DNA from: Candidatus Chryseobacterium colombiense
GTDB taxonomy: Bacteria > Bacteroidota > Bacteroidia > Flavobacteriales > Weeksellaceae
Reading direction: 5' to 3'
NCBI GenBank assembly: GCA_029203185.1
Contig: CP119310.1
Span: 1,860,001 to 1,924,000, forward strand
Length of the DNA: 64,000 nucleotides
A program made the position numbers and the translations under genes. Position 1 is the stretch's first letter; each line of letters begins with the position of its first letter. The notes beneath the pieces are model-generated. The model had not been told where the DNA came from and did no database searches. It saw nothing but the letters and a program-made list of their open reading frames with translations. Below are positions 36,024 through 45,441 of this stretch, piece by piece.

Positions 36024-36074
36024 ATCAGTTTTTAAATTACTTTTTGCCTTTTTTATTATGATAAATCTCTGCTG

Positions 36075-36082
36075 CAAATATA
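36075..36082 (-). promoter_or_regulatory. -7 box
   Basis: TATATTTG on the minus strand, about 50 bases before the ATG at 36023. Confidence 0.45.
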
Positions 36083-36155
36083 TAATAAATGACATGTGAC
36101 AAAAAAATATTTCAGAATTTTTTAAAATATTTTTTTTTCTTACATTTTGCCGAAG

Positions 36156-37187
36156 TTATTTACTTTTTTCGAGCATAAAACTGAATTTTGTTCCCTCAAG
36201 ATATACGCTTTCAACCGTAATGTTTTCGTTGTGAGCTTCCAGAATGTGCTTCACAATTGCCAAGCCAAGACCGGAGCCTCCTTCTCTCCTGCTTCGGCTG
36301 GTTTCCACACGGTAAAATCTCTCAAAAATTCTGGGCAGAATTTCGGATTTTATCCCCATTCCGTTATCAATAACTTCAATAAGAACTTTATTTTTAAGGA
36401 TACTTGTTTTCACCACTACTTTTGCCTCCTGTCTGTTGGCATAGTGAATCGCATTGGAAATTAAATTAATAAAAACCTGCGATATTTTTTGTTTGTCTGC
36501 ATCTACGAAAATCTGAGGATGCAAGGTCTGAATCTGTAATGTAGTATTGCGTTTTTCCGCTTCAAGATCGAGTAAATCAAAGATCTCTTTAATAAGGAGA
36601 TTCACATCAAATCTGGAAACAGTAAGATTAATCTCTCCAGCTTCCAATCTGTTGATCATATCCAAATCTGTCACAATAGCAATCAACCTTTCAACAGATT
36701 TATCAATTCTTTCCAGATATTTATCCCGAATAGCGAGATTATCAACTCCACCATCTCTCAATGTTTCCACATATCCCTGGATAGAAAACAACGGAGTTTT
36801 AAGCTCATGGGAAACATTTCCGATATATTCCTTACGGTAGCTTTCCATTTCCTTCATCATGTCAATTTCAGAAACTTTCTGCTGATTGAGATCAGAAAAT
36901 CTCTCCCCTAATTCTTTAATGGTAATATTTTCATCATTATCCTGAACAATTTCCTGAGGTAAAAGCTGAGAAAGCCCGCGAACTTGCTTTTTTCCATAAT
37001 AATTGAAAAGCAGCTCCAAAACCAGATAATTGATAATAAAAATAAGAATCAGACAGATGAGAAGTCCTATTCTGAAGAATGGAGTCTGATCATAAAGATC
37101 CTTTAGCCAATCAAAAGTGATGACCAAAAGAAACATCACCACTGTAAGTAAACAAGAGGTGGCGAGAGTAAGTCTGTAAAATTTCAA
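36156..37187 (-). CDS. Sensor histidine kinase, PhoR-like
   Basis: A 343-residue inner-membrane kinase. Two transmembrane helices (about 8-27 and 39-62) are joined by only some 12 periplasmic residues, so there is no external sensor domain. Then come a linker coiled coil, the phosphoacceptor H127 in GNVSHELKTPLFSIQGY, and an ATPase domain with N box (NLISNAIHYA), DNGMGI and GSGLGLAIVKH. The short topology resembles PhoR, which senses phosphate through the transport machinery. It follows the response regulator gene by 44 bases. Confidence 0.85.
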   Translation of the reverse strand: MKFYRLTLATSCLLTVVMFLLVITFDWLKDLYDQTPFFRIGLLICLILIFIINYLVLELLFNYYGKKQVRGLSQLLPQEIVQDNDENITIKELGERFSDLNQQKVSEIDMMKEMESYRKEYIGNVSHELKTPLFSIQGYVETLRDGGVDNLAIRDKYLERIDKSVERLIAIVTDLDMINRLEAGEINLTVSRFDVNLLIKEIFDLLDLEAEKRNTTLQIQTLHPQIFVDADKQKISQVFINLISNAIHYANRQEAKVVVKTSILKNKVLIEVIDNGMGIKSEILPRIFERFYRVETSRSRREGGSGLGLAIVKHILEAHNENITVESVYLEGTKFSFMLEKSK

Positions 37188-37231
37188 TTTTACAAATATT
37201 TAATAATTAGTTGTATATATAAAGTTCCGGA

Positions 37232-37909
37232 TTAAACAATAAGCTTATATCCGATTCCTTTTAAAGTCTGAATGGTGTTAATTCCTAATTTTTCTCTTAA
37301 TCTACGGATGTGAACATCGATCGTTCTTTCTCCTACAATTACATCATTTCCCCAAACTTTTTCCAGAATTTCTTCTCTTTTGAATACTTTTTCGGTATTG
37401 GAAGCTAAAAGATACAACAAATCAAATTCTTTTTTCGGTAATAAAAACTGTTGTCCGGCTTTTGAAACTCTGAAATTATCCTTATCGATTATTAGATCTC
37501 CTATTTCAATAAGTTTTGTATTATCAGAAACCTGAGAAGTCAGTTGTAGTAATGCATTTACTTTAGACGTTAGGATTTTCGGTTTGATTAATTTTACGAT
37601 ATAATCATTGGCTCCAGCCTGAAAACCTGCTAACTGTGAGAATTCTTCGCTTCTTGCAGAAAGGAAAACAATTAATGTCTTTTGCAGCTCTTTTATTTTA
37701 CGAAGTTCCTGACAAGTTTCGATACCGTCTTTTTCCGGCATCATGACATCTAATAAGATAAGATCTGGGATAATTTCTTTGGCTTTGTCAATTCCTTCAT
37801 TACCATTGGTAGCGGTGTAAATGTCGTAGCCTTCTTTTTCTAAATTGTAAGACAGAATCTCTAAAATATCCAGTTCATCGTCTATTAAGAGGATTTTCTT
37901 TTGGTTCAT
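37232..37909 (-). CDS. OmpR/PhoB-family response regulator
   Basis: A 225-residue regulator: receiver domain (acid pair D10-D11, phosphoacceptor D54 in LILLDVMMPEKDG, K106) and a winged-helix DNA-binding domain (about 130-225; GERTIDVHIRRLREKLG). It is paired with the downstream kinase and divergent from the TonB receptor gene, the likely target. A minus-strand -7 box (TAACTTTG, 37927-37934) lies 18 bases upstream and overlaps one of the repeated GTTAA elements, so autoregulation is plausible. Confidence 0.87.
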   Translation of the reverse strand: MNQKKILLIDDELDILEILSYNLEKEGYDIYTATNGNEGIDKAKEIIPDLILLDVMMPEKDGIETCQELRKIKELQKTLIVFLSARSEEFSQLAGFQAGANDYIVKLIKPKILTSKVNALLQLTSQVSDNTKLIEIGDLIIDKDNFRVSKAGQQFLLPKKEFDLLYLLASNTEKVFKREEILEKVWGNDVIVGERTIDVHIRRLREKLGINTIQTLKGIGYKLIV

Positions 37910-37926
37910 TTTTAATTTTTACGAGT

Positions 37927-38017
37927 CAAAGTTAATAATTTTTAAAGCACAGATTAACAAATCGGCTATCGTTCACATAAAGTTAACAATTATATCCTTT
38001 TCTTAATGTTTAGTTAA
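37927..38017. promoter_or_regulatory. Regulatory region with repeated GTTAA elements
   Basis: GTTAA at 37931, ATTAA at 37953, GTTAA at 37982 and GTTAA at 38013, the last within an inverted CTTAA..TTAAG, in the 190-base gap between the response regulator and the TonB receptor. The receptor side has no good TTG/TAnnTTTG pair (TATTCCTTTG at 38061 is the nearest), which fits activator-dependent expression. Confidence 0.4.
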
Positions 38018-38099
38018 GAAAAAATTAAATTTTACTAAACCATTTAGCCCATCAATTCTTTATTCCTTTGCACCGAAAGAATCGAGTAAGATAAAGAAA

Positions 38100-40901
38100 A
38101 TGAAAAAACAAATCCACAAGAGCATCATGCTGCTTGCCTTGTTTTCCGCTGGCTATGCATTCGCACAGAGCCAGATTCTAGAAGGTAGGGTATTGGACGA
38201 GAAAGACAATACTCCTATTGAAGGGGTAAAAATAAAAGTAAATGATCAGGAGGTTACTACTGATATTTCCGGAAACTACTCTATAAGCCTTCCTCCAGGA
38301 ACCAACTATGTCATCACAGTAACTTCTACAGGATACAACAGAAAAGAGATCAGTGAAGTTGTGATAAAAAGTGATGCCAACACTCACCTTGATATCGTTT
38401 TGGATAAGCCAAATACTTCTGCTAAAGAAAAACAGATCGAGGGAGTTGTTATTAAATCCAACGCAAGAAAAGAAACTATTGCTTCTACAATAGGTCTACA
38501 AAGAAATGCCGGTGTGGTTTCACAGGTAATCGGAGTTGAAGCTATTAAAAGAAGTCCGGACAGAAACACAGGAGAAGTTCTTAAAAGAGTTTCCGGTGTG
38601 AGTTTGTTCGATGGAAAATATATCGTGGTAAGAGGTCTATCAGACCGTTACAACCAGGCCATGCTTAATGGCATTCAGCTATCGAGTACGGAACCGGACA
38701 GAAAAACGTTCTCTTTTGACCTTTTCCCGGCTAACGTTATCGAAACACTTGTAATCAATAAAACGTTCATTCCTGAATACACCGGTGAATGGGGAGGCGG
38801 ATTGATCCAGGTGAATACTAAAGATATTCCGAATAAAAATTTCTTCAATGCACAAGTAGGTGTAGGAGGAAACTCTATCACAATGGGGCATGAATTTAAA
38901 ATGCAGAAAGGCGGCAAATGGGATTTCCTAGGAATTGATGACGGATACAGAAAACTTCCAAGCGGAATGCCTGCAAAAAATTCTTTCACAATTTTAAATG
39001 ATGCGGATAAGACAGGATTTGGGAAACAATATGTAAAAAACTTTGGGTATAATTCTGTTGGGTATCCTGAAAACATCAGTTTGCAATTGGACGGAGGTTT
39101 TAATACCAAACTTTTCGGAAAAGATTTAGGAGTAATCGCAGTTTTAAACTACAGCAACAATAAAAGAAGAATCGAAACAGCCAACAGTTTCTTTACAATC
39201 AACGGAACAAAAGCTGATACCAACTTTGATTATTTCACAGAAAAATACCAAAATGACGTTATTCTGGGCGGTTTATTAAACTTAACATTAAAACTGAATA
39301 ACAATAACAAGATTTCCCTGAAAAACATCATTACCAGCAATACGGTAAATCATATGTCTTTCAGAACAGGAAAAGATTTCGAATTTGATCCTGTAAACGG
39401 AACAAACATCGTAGCAAGAGAAATTGGTTTTAAGGAAACTACTTTTTATAATTCAACTTTAAACGGAACTCATAAAATTGATGCTCTTGGAGGACTCACT
39501 GTAAACTGGTACGGAAGTTTCGGAATCCTGGATCAGTATATTCCGTTGTTGCAACGTTTACAGTACAACCAATATCCTGATCTTAACGGAAGTCCTTATT
39601 TAGCCTTGATCTCAAACGGTCTTTCCCAAAAATCAGGAAGTGTATTCTACTCTACCCTTAGTGATTATCTTTACAATGCAGGAGGTGATGTTTCTAAAAC
39701 ATTCGAGATGTTTGGAGGCCAAAAGCAGACGATTAAAGGAGGATATTTATTCCAAGTAAAGGATAGAATTTACAATTCCAGACCATTTTCTGTAAGACTT
39801 GCAGGATACAACCAGGGATTACTTTCCCAGCCTTTCGAAAGCATTTTCAATCCTGAAAACTTTGGAACAGACGGAAACAAGTTTACATTTGACGAAATCG
39901 CAGGAAACCAGTACAGATATATCGCAAATACGATTTTGAACGCAGGTTACTTACAGATGGACAACAACTTTACTTCTTGGTTCAGAGCAGTTTGGGGATT
40001 AAGAGTTGAAAACTTCGATCAATTGGTAGGAAGCACGAAAAGAAGTGATGACCGTTTTGTAAATACACGTGTTACTGACTTTTTACCTGCTTTAAATATG
40101 ACGTTCAAGCTTACGAATAACATGAATTTACGTGTTGCCGGTTCACAGACCGTTGTAAGACCAGAATTCAGAGAAGTTTCTCCTTTAGCTTATTATGACT
40201 TTGATTTAGGAGCTACAGTTATCGGTAATAAATATATCCAAAGAACTAAAATCACCAATGCCGACGTTCGTTGGGAATGGTATCCAAGAAACGGAGAAAT
40301 CCTTTCAGTAGCAGGTTTCTATAAAAACTTTAAAAATCCTATCGAATTATACTTCAACCAATCCGGAGTAGGAACCAGTAATACGTTCAACTACTTAAAT
40401 GTAGATAAGGCAGATGCTTACGGAGCCGAATTAGAATTCAGAAAGAAATTAGATTTCTTCAGTGCTCTTAAAAACTTCACATTGGGTGGAAACTTTGCTT
40501 TAATTAAAAACAAAGTAACCGACGAAGCTACAAAAGTAGACAGACCTATGCAGGGACAATCTCCTTACACGGTAAACGTAAGCTTACAGTATGATTCTGA
40601 AAAATCAGGATGGTCTTCTACAGTACTTTTCAACATGATCGGAAGAAGAATCCTTTATGTAGGAAACGATCAGATTCCGCCAATTTGGGAAAACCCGAGA
40701 CCACTTCTTGACTTCCAGGTTGCTAAAAAACTTTGGAACAACAAAGGAGAAATTAAGCTAAACGTTTCTGATATTCTGAACCGTCATGCGAAATTTTACC
40801 ACGATCTAAACAATAACAAAAAATACGACAGTGCAGATGCATTGGCTATCGACAGAGTAACAGGTACAAACATCAGCTTAACTCTGGGATACAGTTTCTA
40901 A
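38100..40901 (+). CDS. TonB-dependent outer-membrane receptor
   Basis: A 933-residue receptor: signal peptide (to AFAQ, residue 23), a CarboxypepD-like regulatory domain (about 26-108, LEGRVLDEKDNTPIEGVKI), a plug (about 130-235, VGVEAIKRSPDRNTGEVLKRVSGVS) and a 22-strand-type barrel ending in SLTLGYSF with terminal Phe. It is followed 44 bases later by a lipoprotein gene, as in substrate-capture pairs. Divergence from a PhoB/PhoR-like pair suggests phosphate- or organophosphate-related uptake, but that is inference; it is not a typical SusC (no SusD partner). Confidence 0.9.
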   Translation: MKKQIHKSIMLLALFSAGYAFAQSQILEGRVLDEKDNTPIEGVKIKVNDQEVTTDISGNYSISLPPGTNYVITVTSTGYNRKEISEVVIKSDANTHLDIVLDKPNTSAKEKQIEGVVIKSNARKETIASTIGLQRNAGVVSQVIGVEAIKRSPDRNTGEVLKRVSGVSLFDGKYIVVRGLSDRYNQAMLNGIQLSSTEPDRKTFSFDLFPANVIETLVINKTFIPEYTGEWGGGLIQVNTKDIPNKNFFNAQVGVGGNSITMGHEFKMQKGGKWDFLGIDDGYRKLPSGMPAKNSFTILNDADKTGFGKQYVKNFGYNSVGYPENISLQLDGGFNTKLFGKDLGVIAVLNYSNNKRRIETANSFFTINGTKADTNFDYFTEKYQNDVILGGLLNLTLKLNNNNKISLKNIITSNTVNHMSFRTGKDFEFDPVNGTNIVAREIGFKETTFYNSTLNGTHKIDALGGLTVNWYGSFGILDQYIPLLQRLQYNQYPDLNGSPYLALISNGLSQKSGSVFYSTLSDYLYNAGGDVSKTFEMFGGQKQTIKGGYLFQVKDRIYNSRPFSVRLAGYNQGLLSQPFESIFNPENFGTDGNKFTFDEIAGNQYRYIANTILNAGYLQMDNNFTSWFRAVWGLRVENFDQLVGSTKRSDDRFVNTRVTDFLPALNMTFKLTNNMNLRVAGSQTVVRPEFREVSPLAYYDFDLGATVIGNKYIQRTKITNADVRWEWYPRNGEILSVAGFYKNFKNPIELYFNQSGVGTSNTFNYLNVDKADAYGAELEFRKKLDFFSALKNFTLGGNFALIKNKVTDEATKVDRPMQGQSPYTVNVSLQYDSEKSGWSSTVLFNMIGRRILYVGNDQIPPIWENPRPLLDFQVAKKLWNNKGEIKLNVSDILNRHAKFYHDLNNNKKYDSADALAIDRVTGTNISLTLGYSF

Positions 40902-40945
40902 TTAAAAATCAATTATCTAATAAAAAAATAATAAGTCTTTATATC

Positions 40946-42373
40946 ATGAAAAAATTTGTTTTATACTCTTTAATGCTTGGTACTTTAGCAACTACAGTTA
41001 CAGCATGTAGAAACATAGAAGAAGATGGACAAACTATAGTTCAGAACGGTAATTCAGGTGGCGGAAGCACTGAAAACCTTATTCTTTCGGGAAAAATCAC
41101 TTCGAATCTTACACTTAAAGCTAATAACATCTATAAGTTAAGAGGATTGGTATATGTAACGAACGGTGCCACTCTAACAATCGAGCCGGGAACTAAAATC
41201 GTTGGTGAAGCCGATAAAAATGGTGCTCTTATCATTACAAGAGGAAGTAAAATCATGGCAGAAGGTACTGCTGCAAATCCTATTATCTTTACTTCTGAAA
41301 AACCAAGTCCAAAAAGAGGAGACTGGGCAGGTCTTGTAATCTTAGGTGCTGCACCTACAAATGCTTCTTTCAACGGACAGGCTGGAGTTGGTGAAATCGA
41401 AGGAGGGATTAACAACAGTGAAGGTTTAGGTCTTTACGGAGGAACGAATGCTGCAGACAACAGTGGAGTTTTAAAATATGTAAGAGTAGAATATGCAGGA
41501 TATGCTTTCTTACCGGATAAAGAAATCAACGGAATTACTTTCGGAGGTGTTGGTAACGGAACAACAGTGGATTATGTGGAAGTTGCTTATGCAAACGACG
41601 ACAGCTTCGAGTGGTTCGGAGGAACGGTAAACTGTTCACACCTTATTGCTTACAAAGGTCTTGATGACGATTTTGATACAGATAACGGTTTCTCAGGAAA
41701 AATTCAGTTTGGTATTGCAGTAAGAGATTCTCAGATAGCCGACGTTTCGGGATCAAACGCTTTTGAATCTGATAACGATGCTAACGGATCTTCTTTAACA
41801 CCACAAACAGGAGCTACATTCTCAAATATGACGATCATCGGACCCATTAATTCTACTTCTGCTACGAACACAAATGCAGGTTCAATTAATGCATTATTCC
41901 AAAATGCTCTGCAGATCAGAAGAAATTCTTCAATCTCTGTTTTCAACTCTGTTTTCACAGGATATCCAGTAGGTTTATTTATTGATGCTACTAAAGGAAC
42001 TCCAACAGATAACAATATCGGAAGCTCAAGCTTAGTATTCCAAAATAATATCTTGGCAGGAAATTTAACTCAGTTGAAATTTGCAGGGTCTACTACAACA
42101 CCTACTTCTTTCACATTAACAGATCTTACAAACTGGTATAATTCAAACGGAAATTCTCTTCTTACTTACACTGCAGACGTGAAGTTAACAGGAGCATGGG
42201 CTCCGGCCGGAACCACTCCGAACTTCTCTCCAGCTTCTGGTTCTCCCTTGTTGACAGGTGGTCTATTTACTCACGCAAAATTAACAGGCTGGTTTACTCC
42301 AGTAACGTATAGAGGAGCTGTAAAAGATGCTACAGATACTTGGTACGCAGGTTGGACAAACTACAATCTATAA
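40946..42373 (+). CDS. Surface-type lipoprotein, parallel beta-helix-like
   Basis: A 475-residue lipoprotein (lipobox ending TVTAC, Cys21, followed by RNIEED, acidic residues that may act as a surface-export signal). The body has repeated short strands with Gly/Asn turns (GLVYVTNGATLTIEPGTKIV, GSKIMAEGTAANPIIFTSE), typical of a right-handed beta-helix, and an acidic patch YANDDSFEWFGGTVN / GLDDDFDTDNGF that could bind a cation. It shares an operon with the TonB receptor and ends at a strong terminator. Substrate unknown. Confidence 0.7.
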   Translation: MKKFVLYSLMLGTLATTVTACRNIEEDGQTIVQNGNSGGGSTENLILSGKITSNLTLKANNIYKLRGLVYVTNGATLTIEPGTKIVGEADKNGALIITRGSKIMAEGTAANPIIFTSEKPSPKRGDWAGLVILGAAPTNASFNGQAGVGEIEGGINNSEGLGLYGGTNAADNSGVLKYVRVEYAGYAFLPDKEINGITFGGVGNGTTVDYVEVAYANDDSFEWFGGTVNCSHLIAYKGLDDDFDTDNGFSGKIQFGIAVRDSQIADVSGSNAFESDNDANGSSLTPQTGATFSNMTIIGPINSTSATNTNAGSINALFQNALQIRRNSSISVFNSVFTGYPVGLFIDATKGTPTDNNIGSSSLVFQNNILAGNLTQLKFAGSTTTPTSFTLTDLTNWYNSNGNSLLTYTADVKLTGAWAPAGTTPNFSPASGSPLLTGGLFTHAKLTGWFTPVTYRGAVKDATDTWYAGWTNYNL

Positions 42374-42395
42374 TAGTAATAGTTTCTTCATATTA

Positions 42396-42430
42396 AAACA
42401 CCCTCGAAAAGTATATTTTCGAGGGTGTTT
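42396..42430 (+). terminator. Terminator of the receptor-lipoprotein operon
   Basis: Perfect 15-bp stem AAACACCCTCGAAAA / TTTTCGAGGGTGTTT with a GTATA loop, 22 bases past the stop codon. Confidence 0.92.
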
Positions 42431-42580
42431 AATCTATATCACCATCTCTGGCAACATTATTCCTATTATTAGATTTAAGATTTCTTAAGAAAGAAGAAAT
42501 AAATGTTAAGCATAAAGAATGTTTCGCATTGAAGAAGGATTCTTTATTTTCTCTGCTTATTTTACAAAATTGGAATATTT

Positions 42581-43153
42581 TTAAGAAATAATTACAATAT
42601 AATCATTATTGGTTCCACCCGTATAAAAAGAAACTACAGATATATTAGCATCAGAATACGTCATCGGGTAAGTTAGTATCATATGCGTTCCACCGGCCAC
42701 TTCTATTCTTACATCATAATTCACAGCAAATCCTCCTTGTGGCAAACCAGTATTAGGCTCCCAATATTCCACTTCCATACCTCCCCAACCAGTTAAAGTT
42801 CCAAATGGGGAGTTTAATGCAGGACTTGTAGATGCTAGAGTTAAATAAGTCGTTGTAGCTGCTGTTGCTACCCACCAATTATTTATTGGAACAGGTGACA
42901 GATGAGAATTCATATATTTTCTATAAGAAGTTATATTACGTCCAAGAGGATCCCCAACTGGATAGATATTGTCATTAAATGGGCCTCGCAAAGCTGGAAA
43001 CGAACCGTTATTAGTAGCACTAACGTGTCCACCCATTATGAATTTACTATAATTCAGAATCTGCATCTCATCGGTCGTAGCATATGGAGGACCTTGGGCA
43101 TTAATAAAATAAATTGAACCTGATGCCAGCAAAAGTGTTAATAATTTTTTCAT
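42581..43153 (-). CDS. Exported protein of unknown function
   Basis: A 190-residue protein with a signal peptide (MKKLLTLLLASGSIYFINAQ) and a Gly/Thr/Tyr/Trp-rich mature part (PPYATTDEMQILNYSKFIMG, NNWWVATAATTTYLTLAST). No T9SS tail and no family recognised. It lies 9 bases after a small lipoprotein gene on the same strand. Confidence 0.55.
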   Translation of the reverse strand: MKKLLTLLLASGSIYFINAQGPPYATTDEMQILNYSKFIMGGHVSATNNGSFPALRGPFNDNIYPVGDPLGRNITSYRKYMNSHLSPVPINNWWVATAATTTYLTLASTSPALNSPFGTLTGWGGMEVEYWEPNTGLPQGGFAVNYDVRIEVAGGTHMILTYPMTYSDANISVVSFYTGGTNNDYIVIIS

Positions 43154-43162
43154 AGTAATATT

Positions 43163-43528
43163 TTAGTTATTTGATTTTACTTTTGTTCTATATACTGCTA
43201 TATTTTCCCGATAAATTCTTAGACCTTTTTCTATTACGTCTCTTTTACTAAGTCTTTGTAATTCCACCTCAGAGATCCCTTTATCCAAAGCTAATTGTGT
43301 AGCAGCAGGGAAAAGAATCTTGATTCCCTCTTCATTAAGCAACTTATTTTCACCAACATATCTTTCACCTCCTTTGCTAATAGCTTTTAAAGCACTCTCA
43401 AAGTTATTGACAGCATCAACTTTAAGCGCTTCTACTGTTTCTGGTGTTTCTACAGCTTGTCTTTGCTCATTTTGACAGCTCAACATGAGTGTAATGATAA
43501 CTAAAGCAATAAATGCAGTTTTTTTCAT
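43163..43528 (-). CDS. Small lipoprotein
   Basis: A 121-residue lipoprotein (lipobox TLMLSC, Cys18) with a charged helical body (VEALKVDAVNNFESALKAI). It precedes the exported protein gene by 9 bases, so the two are likely co-transcribed and may act together. No family recognised. Confidence 0.55.
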   Translation of the reverse strand: MKKTAFIALVIITLMLSCQNEQRQAVETPETVEALKVDAVNNFESALKAISKGGERYVGENKLLNEEGIKILFPAATQLALDKGISEVELQRLSKRDVIEKGLRIYRENIAVYRTKVKSNN

Positions 43529-44033
43529 GATTTTTAATTTTGTAATTAATATTTTTTAAAGTTCTATTTGTTCATATATTTATGAAGTGCAAATAAGAAA
43601 TTCCATTAAAATAAGTCTAGTATTTATAATAGGATAATTGACAAGCCGAAAAATTAGAGCTTACCGTTGCAACAAAATTGTTAATGGAAAATTTTAGATA
43701 AAGAAAGATTTTATTAAAAGATATGTTATGATTCTCAAGTAAGGAATCATCTTTCGAAGCAAACATATTATAATAGCCCGGTTCGACTAGTATATAATAT
43801 ATTTCCAATACTCTTTTGAGTAAAAATATCTGCCTATTAAAAATTAGATATAGTTTTTCACTATACAATTTAAATAAAATTGTACTTCTCATATTGCGAT
43901 TTGGTTATGGATATTAAAGTTTTATCATAAATAAAACTCTTTTCAAAAATATATAAAATAATTCACTTATGAGTAAATTATTTTATTTTTAGTGCAAAAT
44001 ATCCGAAAGGAGCTTTGTACCAACGAATTGCCA
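43529..44033. other. Intergenic stretch without a supported gene
   Basis: About 500 very AT-rich bases. A 91-codon minus-strand frame (43617-43892) lacks a clear start context and protein-like composition. A + strand 25-codon tail ending at 44050 reads KYPKGALYQRIAKKRMK and may be the remnant 3' end of a lost gene. Nothing else seen. Confidence 0.4.
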
Positions 44034-44066
44034 AAAAAAGGATGAAGTAAAAACCTCATCCTTTTT
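44034..44066 (-). terminator. Terminator of hemL
   Basis: Stem AAAAAAGGATGA/TCATCCTTTTTT, T7 on the minus strand, directly past the hemL stop codon. Confidence 0.85.
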
Positions 44067-44070
44067 TATC

Positions 44071-45357
44071 TTAATTTGAATACTCAAATTTTCTGACTGC
44101 TTCCAACGTCATATCAATTTCTCTGTCTTTTATCGCATCACTAATGAAATACGTTTCATATCCGCTTGGAGGAAGATATATTCCATTTTTTAATAACTGA
44201 TGAAAGAAATTGTTGAACAATGAATGATTGGCATTCTGAGCTTCATCAAAATTGGAAACTCTGTTGATATGGAAGAATACTGACATCATAGAACCTTTTC
44301 TGTTAATCCTATGAGCGATACTTTTTTCATTTAAAATTTTCCCAATCTCAAAATCCAAAGTTTCCGTAGTTTTTGCCAATCTGTTGAAGAATTCAGGATC
44401 GTTTTTGATAATCTGTAAAGTTTTCAAACCCGCTCTCATTGCCAAAGGATTTCCACTTAAAGTTCCCGCTTGGTAAACTCCGCCTTTGGGTGCCAAATGG
44501 TCCATAATTTCGTTCCTTCCTGCAAAAGCACCAACCGGAAGTCCACCTCCGATTACTTTACCATATGTTACCAAATCCGCTTTCACGTTAAAAAGTTCCT
44601 GAGCCCCTCCAAAAGCCAGCCTGAAACCTGTCATTACCTCATCGAAGATTAATAAAGTTCCGTTTTCGTCGCAAATCTTTCTTAGTTTTTGAAGAAATTC
44701 ATTCTCTGGAAGGACACATCCCATATTTCCGGCAACAGGTTCAATAATTACCGCTGCAATTTCCCCCTGATTATGTCTGAACAGATCTTCCACCTGCTCA
44801 AAATCGTTATATCTTGCTAATAAAGTATCTTTTGCTGTTCCCGCAGTTACTCCGGGAGAATTTGGATTTCCAAATGTTGCCGCTCCACTTCCCGCCTTAA
44901 TCAGAAACGAATCTGAGTGACCATGATAACAGCCTTCAAATTTTATAAATTTATCTCTTCCAGTAAAACCTCTTGCCAGTCTGATGGCGCTCATACAAGC
45001 CTCTGTTCCTGAAGAAACCATTCTGATCTGATCGATATTCGGAACATTTTCCGTAATAAATTTTGCGATCTCAGTTTCCAGTTCTGTCGGTGCACCAAAG
45101 GAAAAACCTTTTTCTGCCTGGATTTTTAATTCTTCCAGAACTTCCGGATGAGTGTGCCCCAAAATAGCGGGCCCCCATGAATTTATATAATCAATATATG
45201 TATTATCATCAGCATCCGTAAGATAAGCACCTTTTGCAGATTTCATAAAAACAGGAACTCCTCCTACCGATTTGAACGCACGGACCGGAGAATTTACTCC
45301 GCCGGGAATGTATTTGTAAGCTTCATCAAATAAAGCCGAGCTTCTTTCGTATCTCAT
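44071..45357 (-). CDS. hemL: Glutamate-1-semialdehyde 2,1-aminomutase
   Basis: Makes 5-aminolevulinate for heme and related tetrapyrroles in the C5 route, using PLP. The 428-residue enzyme has the PLP lysine K267 in TYGKVIGGGLPVGAF, the SSGTEA phosphate loop (115-120) and FDEVMTGFR (239-247). The start at 45357 (MRYERSSALFDEAYKYIPGG) is the family start; eight codons upstream are open but not conserved. Confidence 0.96.
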   Translation of the reverse strand: MRYERSSALFDEAYKYIPGGVNSPVRAFKSVGGVPVFMKSAKGAYLTDADDNTYIDYINSWGPAILGHTHPEVLEELKIQAEKGFSFGAPTELETEIAKFITENVPNIDQIRMVSSGTEACMSAIRLARGFTGRDKFIKFEGCYHGHSDSFLIKAGSGAATFGNPNSPGVTAGTAKDTLLARYNDFEQVEDLFRHNQGEIAAVIIEPVAGNMGCVLPENEFLQKLRKICDENGTLLIFDEVMTGFRLAFGGAQELFNVKADLVTYGKVIGGGLPVGAFAGRNEIMDHLAPKGGVYQAGTLSGNPLAMRAGLKTLQIIKNDPEFFNRLAKTTETLDFEIGKILNEKSIAHRINRKGSMMSVFFHINRVSNFDEAQNANHSLFNNFFHQLLKNGIYLPPSGYETYFISDAIKDREIDMTLEAVRKFEYSN

Positions 45358-45441
45358 ATCTTTTAGTCGTAAAATTAACAATTGCTAGTCAGTGGCCAAT
45401 ATATTAACCATCAACTAGCAATCACCAATATATAAATTAAA

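Noticed and set aside
43617..43892. 91-codon minus-strand frame in the AT-rich gap
   Set aside because: Composition is that of random AT-rich DNA (Asn, Tyr, Phe, Lys), with no recognisable start context, partner or domain.
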